Source of the DNA: Streptomyces xanthochromogenes
Lineage (GTDB): Bacteria > Actinomycetota > Actinomycetes > Streptomycetales > Streptomycetaceae
Assembly: GCF_014650455.1 (NCBI RefSeq)
Contig: NZ_BMUZ01000003.1
Location: 124,001 to 188,000, forward strand
DNA length: 64,000 bases
Reading direction: 5' to 3'
The position numbers were made by a program, and so were the translations under genes. Of this stretch, positions 55,650-63,490 are shown piece by piece. The notes beneath the pieces were generated by a model. It was not told where the DNA came from. It made no database searches and saw only the letters and a list, made by a program, of their open reading frames with translations. Position 1 is the stretch's first letter. Each line of letters opens with the position of its first letter.

Positions 55650-56606
55650 TCAGTGCGGCAGCCGGAGCATGGCCTCCCAGATGCGGCGGTAGTAGGCGTT
55701 GGCGACCCGGACCCGGGTGGCGACGCCCAGGGAGATCTCGCGCAGGAGTTCCGGCGACTCGTCGACCAGCGGGACGAAGACCCCTTCGAACCACTCGGCT
55801 CCGTGGTCCGCGTCGACGTGGACGTGGATGCGCTGGTAGTCGATGACGTCGGCGGGCACACGGAGGCGGTTGCAGCCGTCGACCATGGCCTGGAACCGCG
55901 GGGACGCGCTCTGTTCGAGTACGCCCATGGCGCCGAGGGCGCGCGGGTTGAGGTGGCGGTGGATGCCGTACATGAGGAGCAGGCACGCGTTCTCGAAGGC
56001 TTCGGGGCAGAAGAGCGCCTCCTGGCCGATGCCGGCGTCGGCGAGCCGGGCCCGCATGTAGACGGCGGAGTGCTCGAACATCCGGGTGTGGACCTGGTCG
56101 ATGTCGCCTTCGCCCATCTCGTCCCAGTAGTTCTCGGCGATGGTGAGTTTGGTGTGTCCCTGGGTGCCGATCTGGACCATCGCCATGAGGTCGTCGAATT
56201 TGCTGTCGACGAGCTCCTCGCCCATGAAGAACAGCGCCATCTGTTCAAGGGTCGCATCGTTGGCGAGGTAGTCACAGAATTCCGGCTGGGTGTGCCGGTC
56301 GGCGACGTCGAGGAACCAGGTCCGGAACTCGGCTCCGCTGGAGGGGAGTTGTAAGGGGTCGACCTGGCTGTCCTCCCAGGCGAGCCAGGCCTCCTCGATC
56401 GCGGTGATGGCGGGGTCGGTGTTGAGTCGGGGTATGCGCGCGAAGTCGGCGGGGCCCGCCATGTAGGCGACGTAGTGGCGGTGCAGGCGGCTCAGCAGCG
56501 TTTCGCGTGCTTTCGCGTCGGGGGTCTCCCCGGTGCGGGGGAAAGCGCGGGAAATGCTGTCGGACCAGCTGTCGAGGGGGATCGTGGTAACGGCGGGTGC
56601 GGTCAC
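55650..56606 (-). CDS. Haem-oxygenase-like diiron oxidase (iron-containing redox enzyme)
   Basis: 318 residues from ATG 56606 (MTAPAVTTIPLDSWSDSISR). Helical, with the Iron_redox_enz/HDO pattern of metal ligands: EQMALFFMGEE, ENYWDEMGEGDIDQVHTRMF and IHVHVDADHGAEW supply Glu, His and Asp. Characterised relatives (UndA, BesC, the central domain of SznF) cleave or oxidise acyl or amino-acid substrates with O2. Leading the operon with a membrane desaturase suggests a lipid-type substrate. The substrate is not predictable and the pathway is unassigned. Confidence 0.9.
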   Translation of the reverse strand: MTAPAVTTIPLDSWSDSISRAFPRTGETPDAKARETLLSRLHRHYVAYMAGPADFARIPRLNTDPAITAIEEAWLAWEDSQVDPLQLPSSGAEFRTWFLDVADRHTQPEFCDYLANDATLEQMALFFMGEELVDSKFDDLMAMVQIGTQGHTKLTIAENYWDEMGEGDIDQVHTRMFEHSAVYMRARLADAGIGQEALFCPEAFENACLLLMYGIHRHLNPRALGAMGVLEQSASPRFQAMVDGCNRLRVPADVIDYQRIHVHVDADHGAEWFEGVFVPLVDESPELLREISLGVATRVRVANAYYRRIWEAMLRLPH

Positions 56607-57020
56607 GGGAATTGCCTTTCCATCGAAGGTTGATCGGCTGTCACATCGGGACGGACCGGGGCTCGGGCGGGGCCTTGGGGCCTGGGCGGCGCCGCGCGTA
56701 CGCCTCTGTTCCCGGTCAGGTGTTCCCGGTCAGGTTTGCGGCCTCGTACAAGAGTGTTCCGCCGGTGAACGCAAGATCCCGCACACTTAAGAAGGTCGAA
56801 ACAGTCAGATTCCAACGCAATGCATCATCCACGGGACGGAAGCGGCGACCGTGCGCGGAGGATCTGCGCGAATGGGAGGCATCATCCGGTCCGTGGCGGT
56901 CCGGGAAGATCACACTCCCCCGAAAAAAGAACGTTCACCAACCACGCACAGTTGTTGTAGGCAGCACACCCAGGGCAAGACGGTTTCTACGACGCCGGCT
57001 ATCAGGGACGGGACGACCTC
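56607..57020. promoter_or_regulatory. Divergent promoter region oxidase operon / PNPOx-fold gene
   Basis: 414 nt, with a perfect 14-bp direct repeat at 56707-56734 about 100 nt upstream of the oxidase start. Composition turns A/T-rich towards 56900-56990. No inverted operator is obvious. Confidence 0.5.
56707..56734. repeat. Perfect 14-bp direct repeat
   Basis: TGTTCCCGGTCAGG occurs at 56707-56720 and immediately again at 56721-56734. The spacing of 14 nt is about one and a third helical turns. It lies in the promoter zone of the oxidase operon and may bind a regulator, or may be a simple slippage duplication. Confidence 0.8.
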
Positions 57021-57611
57021 ATGCCCGAGCGAGATTTCTACAATCAGGGAGCACGACGTGTTCAGGACGCACTGGAAACCCGGCCCCTTGCCGATCACAT
57101 AGCGGGCAAGTACGTGACCGAGGACCTCGACGAATCGGCCGCAGGGATTATCGCCGCCGCCCCGTGCTTCTACCTCGCGACGGCGGACGCACAGGGATTC
57201 CCCGACTGCTCGTACAAGGGCGGGCTACCCGGTTTCGTCCACGTCGTGACGCCGGATCTGCTGCGCTTTCCCAGCTACGACGGCAACGGGATGTTCCGCA
57301 GCCTGGGCAACATTCTGGAGAATCCCCGGATCGGCATGCTGTTCATCGACTACGCCAAACCCATCAAGCTCCGCGTGAACGGCATCGCACAGCTTTCCAC
57401 GGAGGGCGCGCTGCTCGACGCGTTCCCCGACGCGGACGCCGTGGTGGAGGTCCAGGTGCGGCAGGTCTTCGAGAACTGTCCGCGCTATCTGCACGACATG
57501 CGGTGCGAGCGCTACTCGGACTACGTCCCGCGCCCACACCGGACACCGCCGGACCCGCAGTGGAAACTCAAGCCCGAGTACGACGGGCTGGTGCGGCTTC
57601 GCAACGGCTGA
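57021..57611 (+). CDS. Pyridoxamine 5'-phosphate oxidase-fold flavoprotein
   Basis: 196 residues from ATG 57021. It has the PNPOx split-barrel pattern CFYLATADAQGFPDCSYKGG, then GFVHVVTPDLLRFPSYDGNG and NPRIGMLFIDY, which form the FMN or F420 pocket. The C-terminal part (YVPRPHRTPPDPQWKLKPEY) is usual for a subgroup that is not involved in vitamin B6 synthesis. It could reduce or carry flavin, or bind F420. It is divergent from the oxidase operon and might be co-regulated with it. Confidence 0.88.
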   Translation: MPERDFYNQGARRVQDALETRPLADHIAGKYVTEDLDESAAGIIAAAPCFYLATADAQGFPDCSYKGGLPGFVHVVTPDLLRFPSYDGNGMFRSLGNILENPRIGMLFIDYAKPIKLRVNGIAQLSTEGALLDAFPDADAVVEVQVRQVFENCPRYLHDMRCERYSDYVPRPHRTPPDPQWKLKPEYDGLVRLRNG

Positions 57612-57685
57612 CCTTCCGCGTCCCGGGCCGGAGGGGGGTTCGGGGCGTGGACGGGCCACCGGTCACGCCCTGCCGCGACGCCGCC

Positions 57686-58498
57686 TCAACCGGCGTGCAC
57701 CGCACCCGCCGTGCGGGCGCAGGCCCGTTTGAACCGCTGCTCCAGAACAATGAACCAGCTCGATACGGCAGCCGCCTCCTCGGCGACCAGGACGACGGTG
57801 CGGGAGGGCGCCGGGATGCCCGCGCCGTCCACCGAACGGCTGAGCCCCTCGCGCCGGATCAGCGCGGACGCCGGCACATAGGTCACCGCGCTCAGGGCGA
57901 GTGCCATGTCCTGGGCCAGATTCCAGTCGTCCGTACGCCCCACCGGGCGCACCATCACGCCGTGCCGGGCCAGGTGCGCACTGATCAGCCGGTCGCAGTC
58001 GGAACCGACCCGCGGCAGCACCCAGGGGAATCCCGAGAGCGACTCCGGGCCGCAACGGATGGCCATCGACACCAGGCCCGGCGGACCCACCAGCACGAAC
58101 GGCTCGTGGCGCAGCGGAACGGTGTGCAGCCCGTCGAGCTCGGCCACCGGGAGGCCGTGCGTCTCCTTCACCGACACCGCGGCCTGCAGGATCCCGGCCT
58201 TCACCAGGTCCCGGCCCTCGCACGGCGCCGTCTCGAACAGCTGGAGATGGAAGGGCAGTTGGTCCTCGCCGCGCAGTGCCGGGAGCACACAGGTGCCCAT
58301 CGCGGAGGGGAAGGCGCCGAGGGCGATGGTCGGTCTGCGCTGCGGCTGCGTGGACGGCGTCTGGTGTCTGGCGACCGAGGTCTGCCACAAATCGGCTATC
58401 CGGGCGGCGACTTCAGCGATGATCGAGCCTTCGTCGGTCAGCCGGATGCCCCGGCCCTCCGGCTCCACCAAGGCGAATCCGCACTCCGAGCTCAGCCC
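57686..58498 (-). pseudogene. LysR-type regulator lacking its DNA-binding domain
   Basis: The frame holds the end of the LysR linker (SSECGFALVEPEGRGIRLTD, EGSIIAEVAARIADLW) and the whole effector-binding domain (PTIALGAFPSAMGTCVLPAL to EQRFKRACARTAGAV). The N-terminal winged helix-turn-helix is missing. Instead the frame abuts and overlaps the 3' end of a truncated cyclase gene at 58492. Possible starts TTG 58471 and GTG 58468 would give a product of about 260 residues with no DNA-binding part. I regard it as dead through a deletion. Confidence 0.75.
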
Positions 58499-59001
58499 AC
58501 GGCCGGTTCGGCCTCGGCCAGCAGTGCGGCCGAGGCGGCGGACAGATGGGGGTGTCGTCCGCCGCCGTACGTGTCGGTGCCCCAGTGGTCGGACCAGCCG
58601 GTCCTGATGAGCACCGCGCGGCCGGTCAGCTCCGCTCCCGCGAAGGCCTCCGGCTGGATCGCCCGCTGGTCGGTGTCGACGACCGTCACCGGCACGTGGG
58701 CGACACGGGCCAGGTCCAGCGCGGCGAGGTCGTAGCCGTCGGCGTAGCGGTGATGGGGCACGTCCATGTACGTACCGGTCTGCCCCATCATGCAGACCAT
58801 GCCCAGGTGGAACTCGGTGCCCGGCGCATAGTTCTCACGGGACTGCTCCCGTGAGATGTGGTCGGTGAGCACCGGCTGGGGCAGTCCGGGGTAGGCGGTC
58901 GCGCCCGGCACTATCTCGTGGCTCAGGTCCACGAACACCGCGCCGGAGCCGGTGTGGCGCGAAGCCGTCCGTGTGCGGGGCGAAGAGGAGCTGTTCACCA
59001 T
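58492..59001 (-). CDS. Cyclase/kynurenine-formamidase-fold protein, C-terminally truncated
   Basis: 169 residues from ATG 59001 (GGAAAGG upstream). It begins with a Ser/Thr-rich segment and DLSHEIVPGATAYPGL. The metal-site region reads QTGTYMDVPHHRYADG, so the first two canonical His of the HxxxHxD motif are Gln and Tyr, as in one subgroup of the family. VLIRTGWSDHW is present, but after SAASAALLAEAE the protein stops at PAVG, where relatives continue for about 50 residues (the ID...D segment). Loss of the C-terminus coincides with loss of the LysR N-terminus next door. It is probably non-functional. Confidence 0.8.
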   Translation of the reverse strand: MVNSSSSPRTRTASRHTGSGAVFVDLSHEIVPGATAYPGLPQPVLTDHISREQSRENYAPGTEFHLGMVCMMGQTGTYMDVPHHRYADGYDLAALDLARVAHVPVTVVDTDQRAIQPEAFAGAELTGRAVLIRTGWSDHWGTDTYGGGRHPHLSAASAALLAEAEPAVG

Positions 59002-59081
59002 GAAGGCTGCCTTTCCCGTCCATCGAATGTAAGGATCACTGCGCGGGAGTGCCACGCACAACCCCGGTCGGTACGAATTGG

Positions 59082-60359
59082 CTAGATGTCCTCCGTACCC
59101 TGTCCCATACCTTTCCGCCGCTCCCCCGCGGCTGCACGGTCGGCCCGCCGCTCGAACCGCGCGTCCCGCAGCGCGAGATGTACGGCGAGCAGGATCAGGA
59201 CGGCGCAACCGGTGAACGCCCCGTCCAGGCCGATGAGTTGGGAGCAGACACCGACGGCCAGCGCACCGATGCCGGTGCCCCCGTCGTACGCCATGTTCCA
59301 CAGCGTGCTCGCCCGTCCGTGCCCGCCCTGCCGCGCCCGCCGGAACATGACGACCAGGGTGTCGTTCTGCAGCGCCCCGAAGCCGGCGCCGTACACCGTC
59401 GCGGCCAACGCGGCGACCACGACGGCGCCACGGTCGAGCGCTGCCGCCGCCCCGAAGCCGCCCATGCCCACCGCGCACGCCAGCATGCCGGGCACCAGCA
59501 GACGCCCCAGGCCCACCCGGTCGTTGACGACACCCGCGGCCCACCGCCCGGCGACCGCGGCGGCCGACAGCAGGAACAGGGCCCACGGCGCGGCGGAGGG
59601 CCGTTCGAGCGCCAGGGGCAGGAAGGACGTGACGCCGCCGAGTGCGCAGGCGGCGACGATCAGGAGGACGAACGGGCCGGCCAGGCGCGAGGAGCCGCCC
59701 CCTGCCAACTCCTCCCCCGACGCGTCATCGGCCCGTGCCTGCGTACCGGCCGGGTCTTCCCGCACGCTGATGCCCGCTGCCAGCGGAGCCGCGAGGACGC
59801 TCAGCGCACCCGCGGCGACGAAGACCGCCGTGAAGCCGAAGTGCTGGGCGCCCCAGACGCCCAGCGGAAGACACAGCACCTGTGGCAGGCCCACGGCGAT
59901 GCCGTAGAGGCCGACCCCGCGCCCGCGCCTTTCCGGCGGGACCAGCTCGGCCACCAGCGCGCTCCCGGCGACGGCGACCATGCCGAAGCCCACGCCGCGC
60001 ACGGCACAGATCGTCAGCACCCAGCCCAGATCTCCGGACACGGGATAGGCGAAGGTCGGCAGGCCGAGGAGCAGAGCGCCCTGGATGAGGATCTGGCGCA
60101 GCGTGAACCGGGCGAAGAGCCGTCGCATGCACAGCTGGACACCGACCGTGGTGGCCATCGTCATTCCGGTCGCGGCACCCACCCCGGTGAAGCCCGAACC
60201 GCCCTCGGCCGACCACAAAGGGGTCACGGAGAGCAGGGGCGCGTAGTTGGAGAACGTGCCGAACGTCGCGGCGAGCAGCAGAAGGAAGCTTCTTCCGCCC
60301 ATGCCGGCCGCTCGTCCGGTACCGGCACGGCGGATTCGCTGCTGTGTGGAGGGGCCCAT
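59082..60359 (-). CDS. MFS transporter
   Basis: 425 residues from ATG 60359. About 12 hydrophobic segments, beginning SFLLLLAATFGTFSNYAPLL. A typical loop 2-3 motif is replaced by RRLFARFTLRQILIQG, and loop 8-9 has VVNDRVGLGRLLVPG. A central cytoplasmic loop (REDPAGTQARADDASGEELA) separates the halves. Probable drug/metabolite exporter of the DHA1 type in the inner membrane. GGAGG is only 1 nt from this ATG, so a slightly later start is possible. It is divergent from a LysR gene, the classical arrangement for a regulated exporter. Confidence 0.9.
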   Translation of the reverse strand: MGPSTQQRIRRAGTGRAAGMGGRSFLLLLAATFGTFSNYAPLLSVTPLWSAEGGSGFTGVGAATGMTMATTVGVQLCMRRLFARFTLRQILIQGALLLGLPTFAYPVSGDLGWVLTICAVRGVGFGMVAVAGSALVAELVPPERRGRGVGLYGIAVGLPQVLCLPLGVWGAQHFGFTAVFVAAGALSVLAAPLAAGISVREDPAGTQARADDASGEELAGGGSSRLAGPFVLLIVAACALGGVTSFLPLALERPSAAPWALFLLSAAAVAGRWAAGVVNDRVGLGRLLVPGMLACAVGMGGFGAAAALDRGAVVVAALAATVYGAGFGALQNDTLVVMFRRARQGGHGRASTLWNMAYDGGTGIGALAVGVCSQLIGLDGAFTGCAVLILLAVHLALRDARFERRADRAAAGERRKGMGQGTEDI

Positions 60360-60439
60360 GCCTCCAGTTCTAGGAGCCTGGCATCCATCACGTCCAACGA
60401 ACAATTGCGATCCGAACGATCGAGTTCTACGATCACACA
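60360..60439. promoter_or_regulatory. 80-nt divergent control region, MFS / LysR
   Basis: This short A/T-rich spacer should contain both promoters and the LysR-binding site. Partial dyads such as CGATC-CGAA-CGATC-G lie at about 60408-60424 and fit the loose T-N11-A pattern of LysR sites. The exact site cannot be fixed by eye. Confidence 0.5.
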
Positions 60440-61363
60440 GTGGAGCTGAAGCACCTGACGACCTTCACCGCTGTGGCCCGGCACATGAGTTTCACCCGGG
60501 CGGCGGAAGAACTGGGCTATGTGCAGTCGAGCGTCACCGCTCACATCAAGGGCCTGGAGCGCGACCTGGACGCACCGCTCTTCGAACGGCTGGGCCGCAG
60601 GGTGGCGCTCACCGACGCGGGTCGCGCGCTGCTCCCCCACGCGCAGACCCTCCTGAACGACGCCGAGCAGGCCGCCGACGCGGTGAGAGCGGCCTGCGGC
60701 AGCCCGGAGAACGTCCGCGGGACCCTGCGGATCGCCGCGCCGGAAAGCCTGTGCGCCCACCGGCTGCCGCCCGTCCTGCGCGCCCTCAAGGACCGCTTTC
60801 CGCTGCTCCAGGTCATCTTCGGCCCGGCCAGCCGCGGAGTTCTCCTGGCGGCTCTCGGCGAAGGCACCCTGGACGCCGGATTCCTCCTGGAGGAGGAGGT
60901 CAGCGGCCCCATGCTGACGTCGAAGGTGCTCGGCAAGGAGGAGCTGCGGCTGGTATCGCATCCGGACCACCCGATCGCGGGACGCGCTCGGGTACCCACC
61001 GCGGACCTGGCCGAGGAGACGCTGCTCCTCATCGAGAAGGGCTGTGCTCAACGCGAGGTGATGGAAAGCGAGTTGGCGTCGGCCGGCATCCACCCGGCCC
61101 GCATGGAGTTCGTCAGCACCGAGGCGCTCAAGCGGTGCGCCGCGGCCGGGCTCGGGATCGCACTGCTGCCCGCGGCCGCGGTCGCGGACGAGATCCGGCG
61201 CGGCGAGCTCGCGCCCCTGGCGTGGACGTCCCGCCCGGTCCTCGGCGTCCACCTGGTTCTCCACAAGGACCGGCAGCCCACCGCCGCCCTGCGGACACTG
61301 ACCGCGCTGGCAGAGGAACGCTGGGCCGCGCCCGACGCACCCGCGAAGACGCTGGGCGTCTGA
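60440..61363 (+). CDS. LysR-type transcriptional regulator
   Basis: 307 residues from GTG 60440. The N-terminal winged helix-turn-helix is complete (MELKHLTTFTAVARHMSFTR, AAEELGYVQSSVTAHIKGLE, then FERLGRRVALTDAG), and a full effector-binding domain follows (GTLRIAAPESLCAHRLPPVL to the end). It is expected to bind the 80-nt divergent region and control the MFS gene and itself, responding to a small molecule. The inducer is unknown. In contrast to the LysR wreck 2 kb away, it is intact. Confidence 0.94.
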   Translation: MELKHLTTFTAVARHMSFTRAAEELGYVQSSVTAHIKGLERDLDAPLFERLGRRVALTDAGRALLPHAQTLLNDAEQAADAVRAACGSPENVRGTLRIAAPESLCAHRLPPVLRALKDRFPLLQVIFGPASRGVLLAALGEGTLDAGFLLEEEVSGPMLTSKVLGKEELRLVSHPDHPIAGRARVPTADLAEETLLLIEKGCAQREVMESELASAGIHPARMEFVSTEALKRCAAAGLGIALLPAAAVADEIRRGELAPLAWTSRPVLGVHLVLHKDRQPTAALRTLTALAEERWAAPDAPAKTLGV

Positions 61364-61544
61364 CGACTTGGTCCGCGATCGAGGTTTGAGCGTGCTGGCC
61401 TGACGGGTCGGCTGATGGCTGATCAGCAGGCGGCCTACCGGGCCCTGCGAAGCCGCACATGGCGGGCAACGGGCGTTGCCCCGATGGCGCGGAGCGGGGA
61501 ACTCCCCCGCAGAAGAGCAAACGCAGCCAGCCATCCACCGGCCC

Positions 61545-61592
61545 GGGCCTCAGGGCATCAGGGCCTCAGGGCCTCAGGGCCTCAGGGCCTCA
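61545..61592. repeat. Six tandem octanucleotides GGGCCTCA
   Basis: Units lie at 61545, 61553 (GGGCATCA variant), 61561, 61569, 61577 and 61585. The minus-strand stop codon of the acetyltransferase gene (61582-61584) lies inside the array, so unit number changes can alter what follows the stop but not the protein unless the last unit mutates. Octamer arrays like this are prone to slippage. Confidence 0.95.
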
Positions 61593-62112
61593 GCAGGCCG
61601 CCTACCCACCAGTCATGCGGCTTGCCATCGTTGGCGATGCCACGATTGCGCAGCGTCCCTTCGACGGTGAAGCCAAGGTGCTCGGCGACGGCACGCGAGC
61701 CGGTGTTCCCGGCCATGGCCCACCACTCGATGCGGTGCACGTCGAGCGTGGCCCAGCCCCAGTCGCACAGGGCCCGAGCGGCTTCCACCGAGTACCCGCG
61801 TCCGCGCTGCCCCCTCACCGCCCAGTAACCGAGCTCCCAGACGCCGCGGCTGATGAGGGTCAGGCAGTACGAGCCGACCAGGACACCGGTGTCCTTGCGG
61901 AACGCGCCGAGGGTGTAGTCCCTGTCCTCGGCCCACTGAGCGGGCAGCGTCTCGCCGACGAGCTTCTCCGCGTCCGTACGCCGGTACGGCACCGGTACCG
62001 GGGTGTAGAACTGGATGTCCTCGTCCTGGCAGGCTTCATGCACTGCATCCACATCGGCAGGTGTGAAGGCCCGCAGCACTAGACGGTCGGTCTCAAGAGT
62101 CACCGGATCCAT
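61582..62112 (-). CDS. GNAT-family N-acetyltransferase (RimJ/RimL type)
   Basis: 176 residues from ATG 62112. It begins MDPVTLETDRLVLRAFTPAD, the usual start of RimJ/RimL-like enzymes. The acetyl-CoA loop is RGQRGRGY (Q/RxxGxG) in a context GYWAVRGQRGRGYSVEAAR, and AMAGNTGSRAVAEHLGF supplies the C-terminal strand and Asn. It transfers acetyl from acetyl-CoA to an amino group of a protein or small molecule; the substrate is unknown. No clear ribosome site; GTG overlapping the ATG is possible. The last codons and stop lie in the octanucleotide repeat. Confidence 0.92.
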   Translation of the reverse strand: MDPVTLETDRLVLRAFTPADVDAVHEACQDEDIQFYTPVPVPYRRTDAEKLVGETLPAQWAEDRDYTLGAFRKDTGVLVGSYCLTLISRGVWELGYWAVRGQRGRGYSVEAARALCDWGWATLDVHRIEWWAMAGNTGSRAVAEHLGFTVEGTLRNRGIANDGKPHDWWVGGLLRP

Positions 62113-62463
62113 CACGGCAGTATGGCAACCATCAGCAGGCGGTGACCAGCGAATATCGCGACCTGGCACCGCACACATCACAACATGTCCGGGCCGATCA
62201 ACGGTCGAGGCACACACCAGATCAGCTGCCCCCAAGACGGATCTGCACCCGCCATCAATCCCGGACCGAGCCGTAAGAGGGACAGGTGCCCGAGAGAGCC
62301 GCGACACTGCGCCGGCAGGACCTTGGCAGTGTGCCGCACGCGCGGGTTCGGCCACGGGATGTCCTGGTCGGGCGGTACTCATCCCACGCGATGGGCAACC
62401 CTGTTGGCTGCCCCGGCGGGGAGGTGGCAGCGGAGACCGGATCCCCACCGACGGTACGACGAC

Positions 62464-62495
62464 GGCCCCAGCCGGCGGGGGATCCGGCTGGGGCC
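62464..62495. terminator. Perfect 12-bp hairpin, terminator-like
   Basis: GGCCCCAGCCGG (62464-62475) pairs with CCGGCTGGGGCC (62484-62495) across an 8-nt loop. It lies about 295 nt downstream of the DUF2867 gene stop on the minus strand. It may end that transcript or be a stand-alone structure. Confidence 0.65.
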
Positions 62496-62758
62496 AGGGC
62501 CCGGGCCGGCTTCGGGGGAAAGCGACGGCCCGGGCGTCTTGGGGGTGTGCGGATGGCACCACCGGGGTGGTCACCTCGCGGCGCAAAGCTCTGCCGGACT
62601 TCAGCCGAACGATCTCCCCTACAGGAGAACGACCGGCCCCCGGAACATCGCCCCAGATGATCCGCGCCCGCCCACACACATTGATGAACGGTCAACCAGT
62701 CGGGATTGTTCCCCGCCCCCTCACGGCACCCCCCGGCCGCCTCCCGAGTGAGGGAGGC

Positions 62759-62778
62759 GAGCTCAGAGCTCAGAGCTC
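62759..62778. repeat. 7-bp tandem repeat just after the DUF2867 gene
   Basis: GAGCTCA, GAGCTCA, GAGCTC follow one another. The internal palindrome GAGCTC makes each unit self-complementary. No function inferred. Confidence 0.7.
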
Positions 62779-62789
62779 GGCCCCCGGTT

Positions 62790-63395
62790 TCATCCTTCAC
62801 GCATGCGCGCCTGGGCCCTCCAGGTGCGTCCGATGGTGCGTATCAGCGCGGGATATACCCAGAAGTATCGGATCGGCTTGATGGCGAACATGTACAGGCG
62901 GCCGAGGCGCCCGTTGGGCTTGACCAGTACGGCCATCTGTCCGCGGTAGCGGCCCGGCGGTCCGGCCTCGACCCAGGCGAGATGCAGTACGGCGTGCACG
63001 GTCTTGTTGGCCATCTCGGCGGCCCACTCGTCGTGCGTTTCGTAGAGCGAGGTGAAGGGTGACGAGCCGAGATCGACGGGGCGTCTCGGCCCTTCTTTCA
63101 GGTCGGCGGGCAGTCGGTCGAGCAGTGACGGGGTGCGGCTGTCGATGCCGGCTTCCGGCCTGTCCCACCCGAGCAGTCTCCCCAGCCTCCACCGGACAGC
63201 GAAGAGCAGCCGGGTGACGGGGGTATCTCCGTTGACACCGTCGTGCATTCCGCCGGCGATCTGGTCCACAAGCTTGGCGAGGTCGTCAGGACCCCCGGGA
63301 GTGGGCAGTGCCCACACGTCCTCGACCGTGAAGTCACCTGCTATCTCGTGGATCCGCCAGGGGCGGCCGGTGTGAGCAGTCCGGGGAAGGCGCAT
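62790..63395 (-). CDS. DUF2867 family protein
   Basis: 201 residues from ATG 63395. The product begins MRLPRTAHTGRPWRIHEIAG, and the body has TPVTRLLFAVRWRLGRLLGW, SLYETHDEWAAEMANKTVHA and PIRYFWVYPALIRTIGRTWR, the typical DUF2867 pattern (a SRPBCC-like fold with a final hydrophobic helix). Its biochemical function is unknown. It is divergent from a TetR gene whose operators overlap its promoter and first codons, so it is the obvious target of that regulator. Confidence 0.9.
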   Translation of the reverse strand: MRLPRTAHTGRPWRIHEIAGDFTVEDVWALPTPGGPDDLAKLVDQIAGGMHDGVNGDTPVTRLLFAVRWRLGRLLGWDRPEAGIDSRTPSLLDRLPADLKEGPRRPVDLGSSPFTSLYETHDEWAAEMANKTVHAVLHLAWVEAGPPGRYRGQMAVLVKPNGRLGRLYMFAIKPIRYFWVYPALIRTIGRTWRAQARMREG

Positions 63396-63412
63396 GAGCC
63401 TAGCCCCCTTCC

Positions 63413-63461
63413 ATACGGTGGCGTACAGAAGAGCCTAGCCCCTTATATACGGCAGCGTATA
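63413..63461. promoter_or_regulatory. Two TetR operator-like inverted repeats
   Basis: Site 1, ATACGGTGGCGTAC, at 63413-63426 (one mismatch in the arms). Site 2, TATACGGCAGCGTATA, at 63446-63461 (perfect 6-bp arms around GCAG). Both lie in a 35-nt direct repeat that also repeats GAGCCTAGCCCC (63396 and 63431). They sit between divergent DUF2867 and TetR genes, so the regulator very likely binds here and controls both. Confidence 0.85.
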
Positions 63462-63490
63462 CTCGGCTGCGATGTGAGGAGGCATACGCC

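Larger units (their letters stand above)
62113..62789. other. 677-nt gap with one hairpin and a small repeat
   Basis: No gene is supported; long frames on both strands lack coding bias. It contains the hairpin at 62464-62495 and the 7-bp repeat at 62759-62778. Confidence 0.5.
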
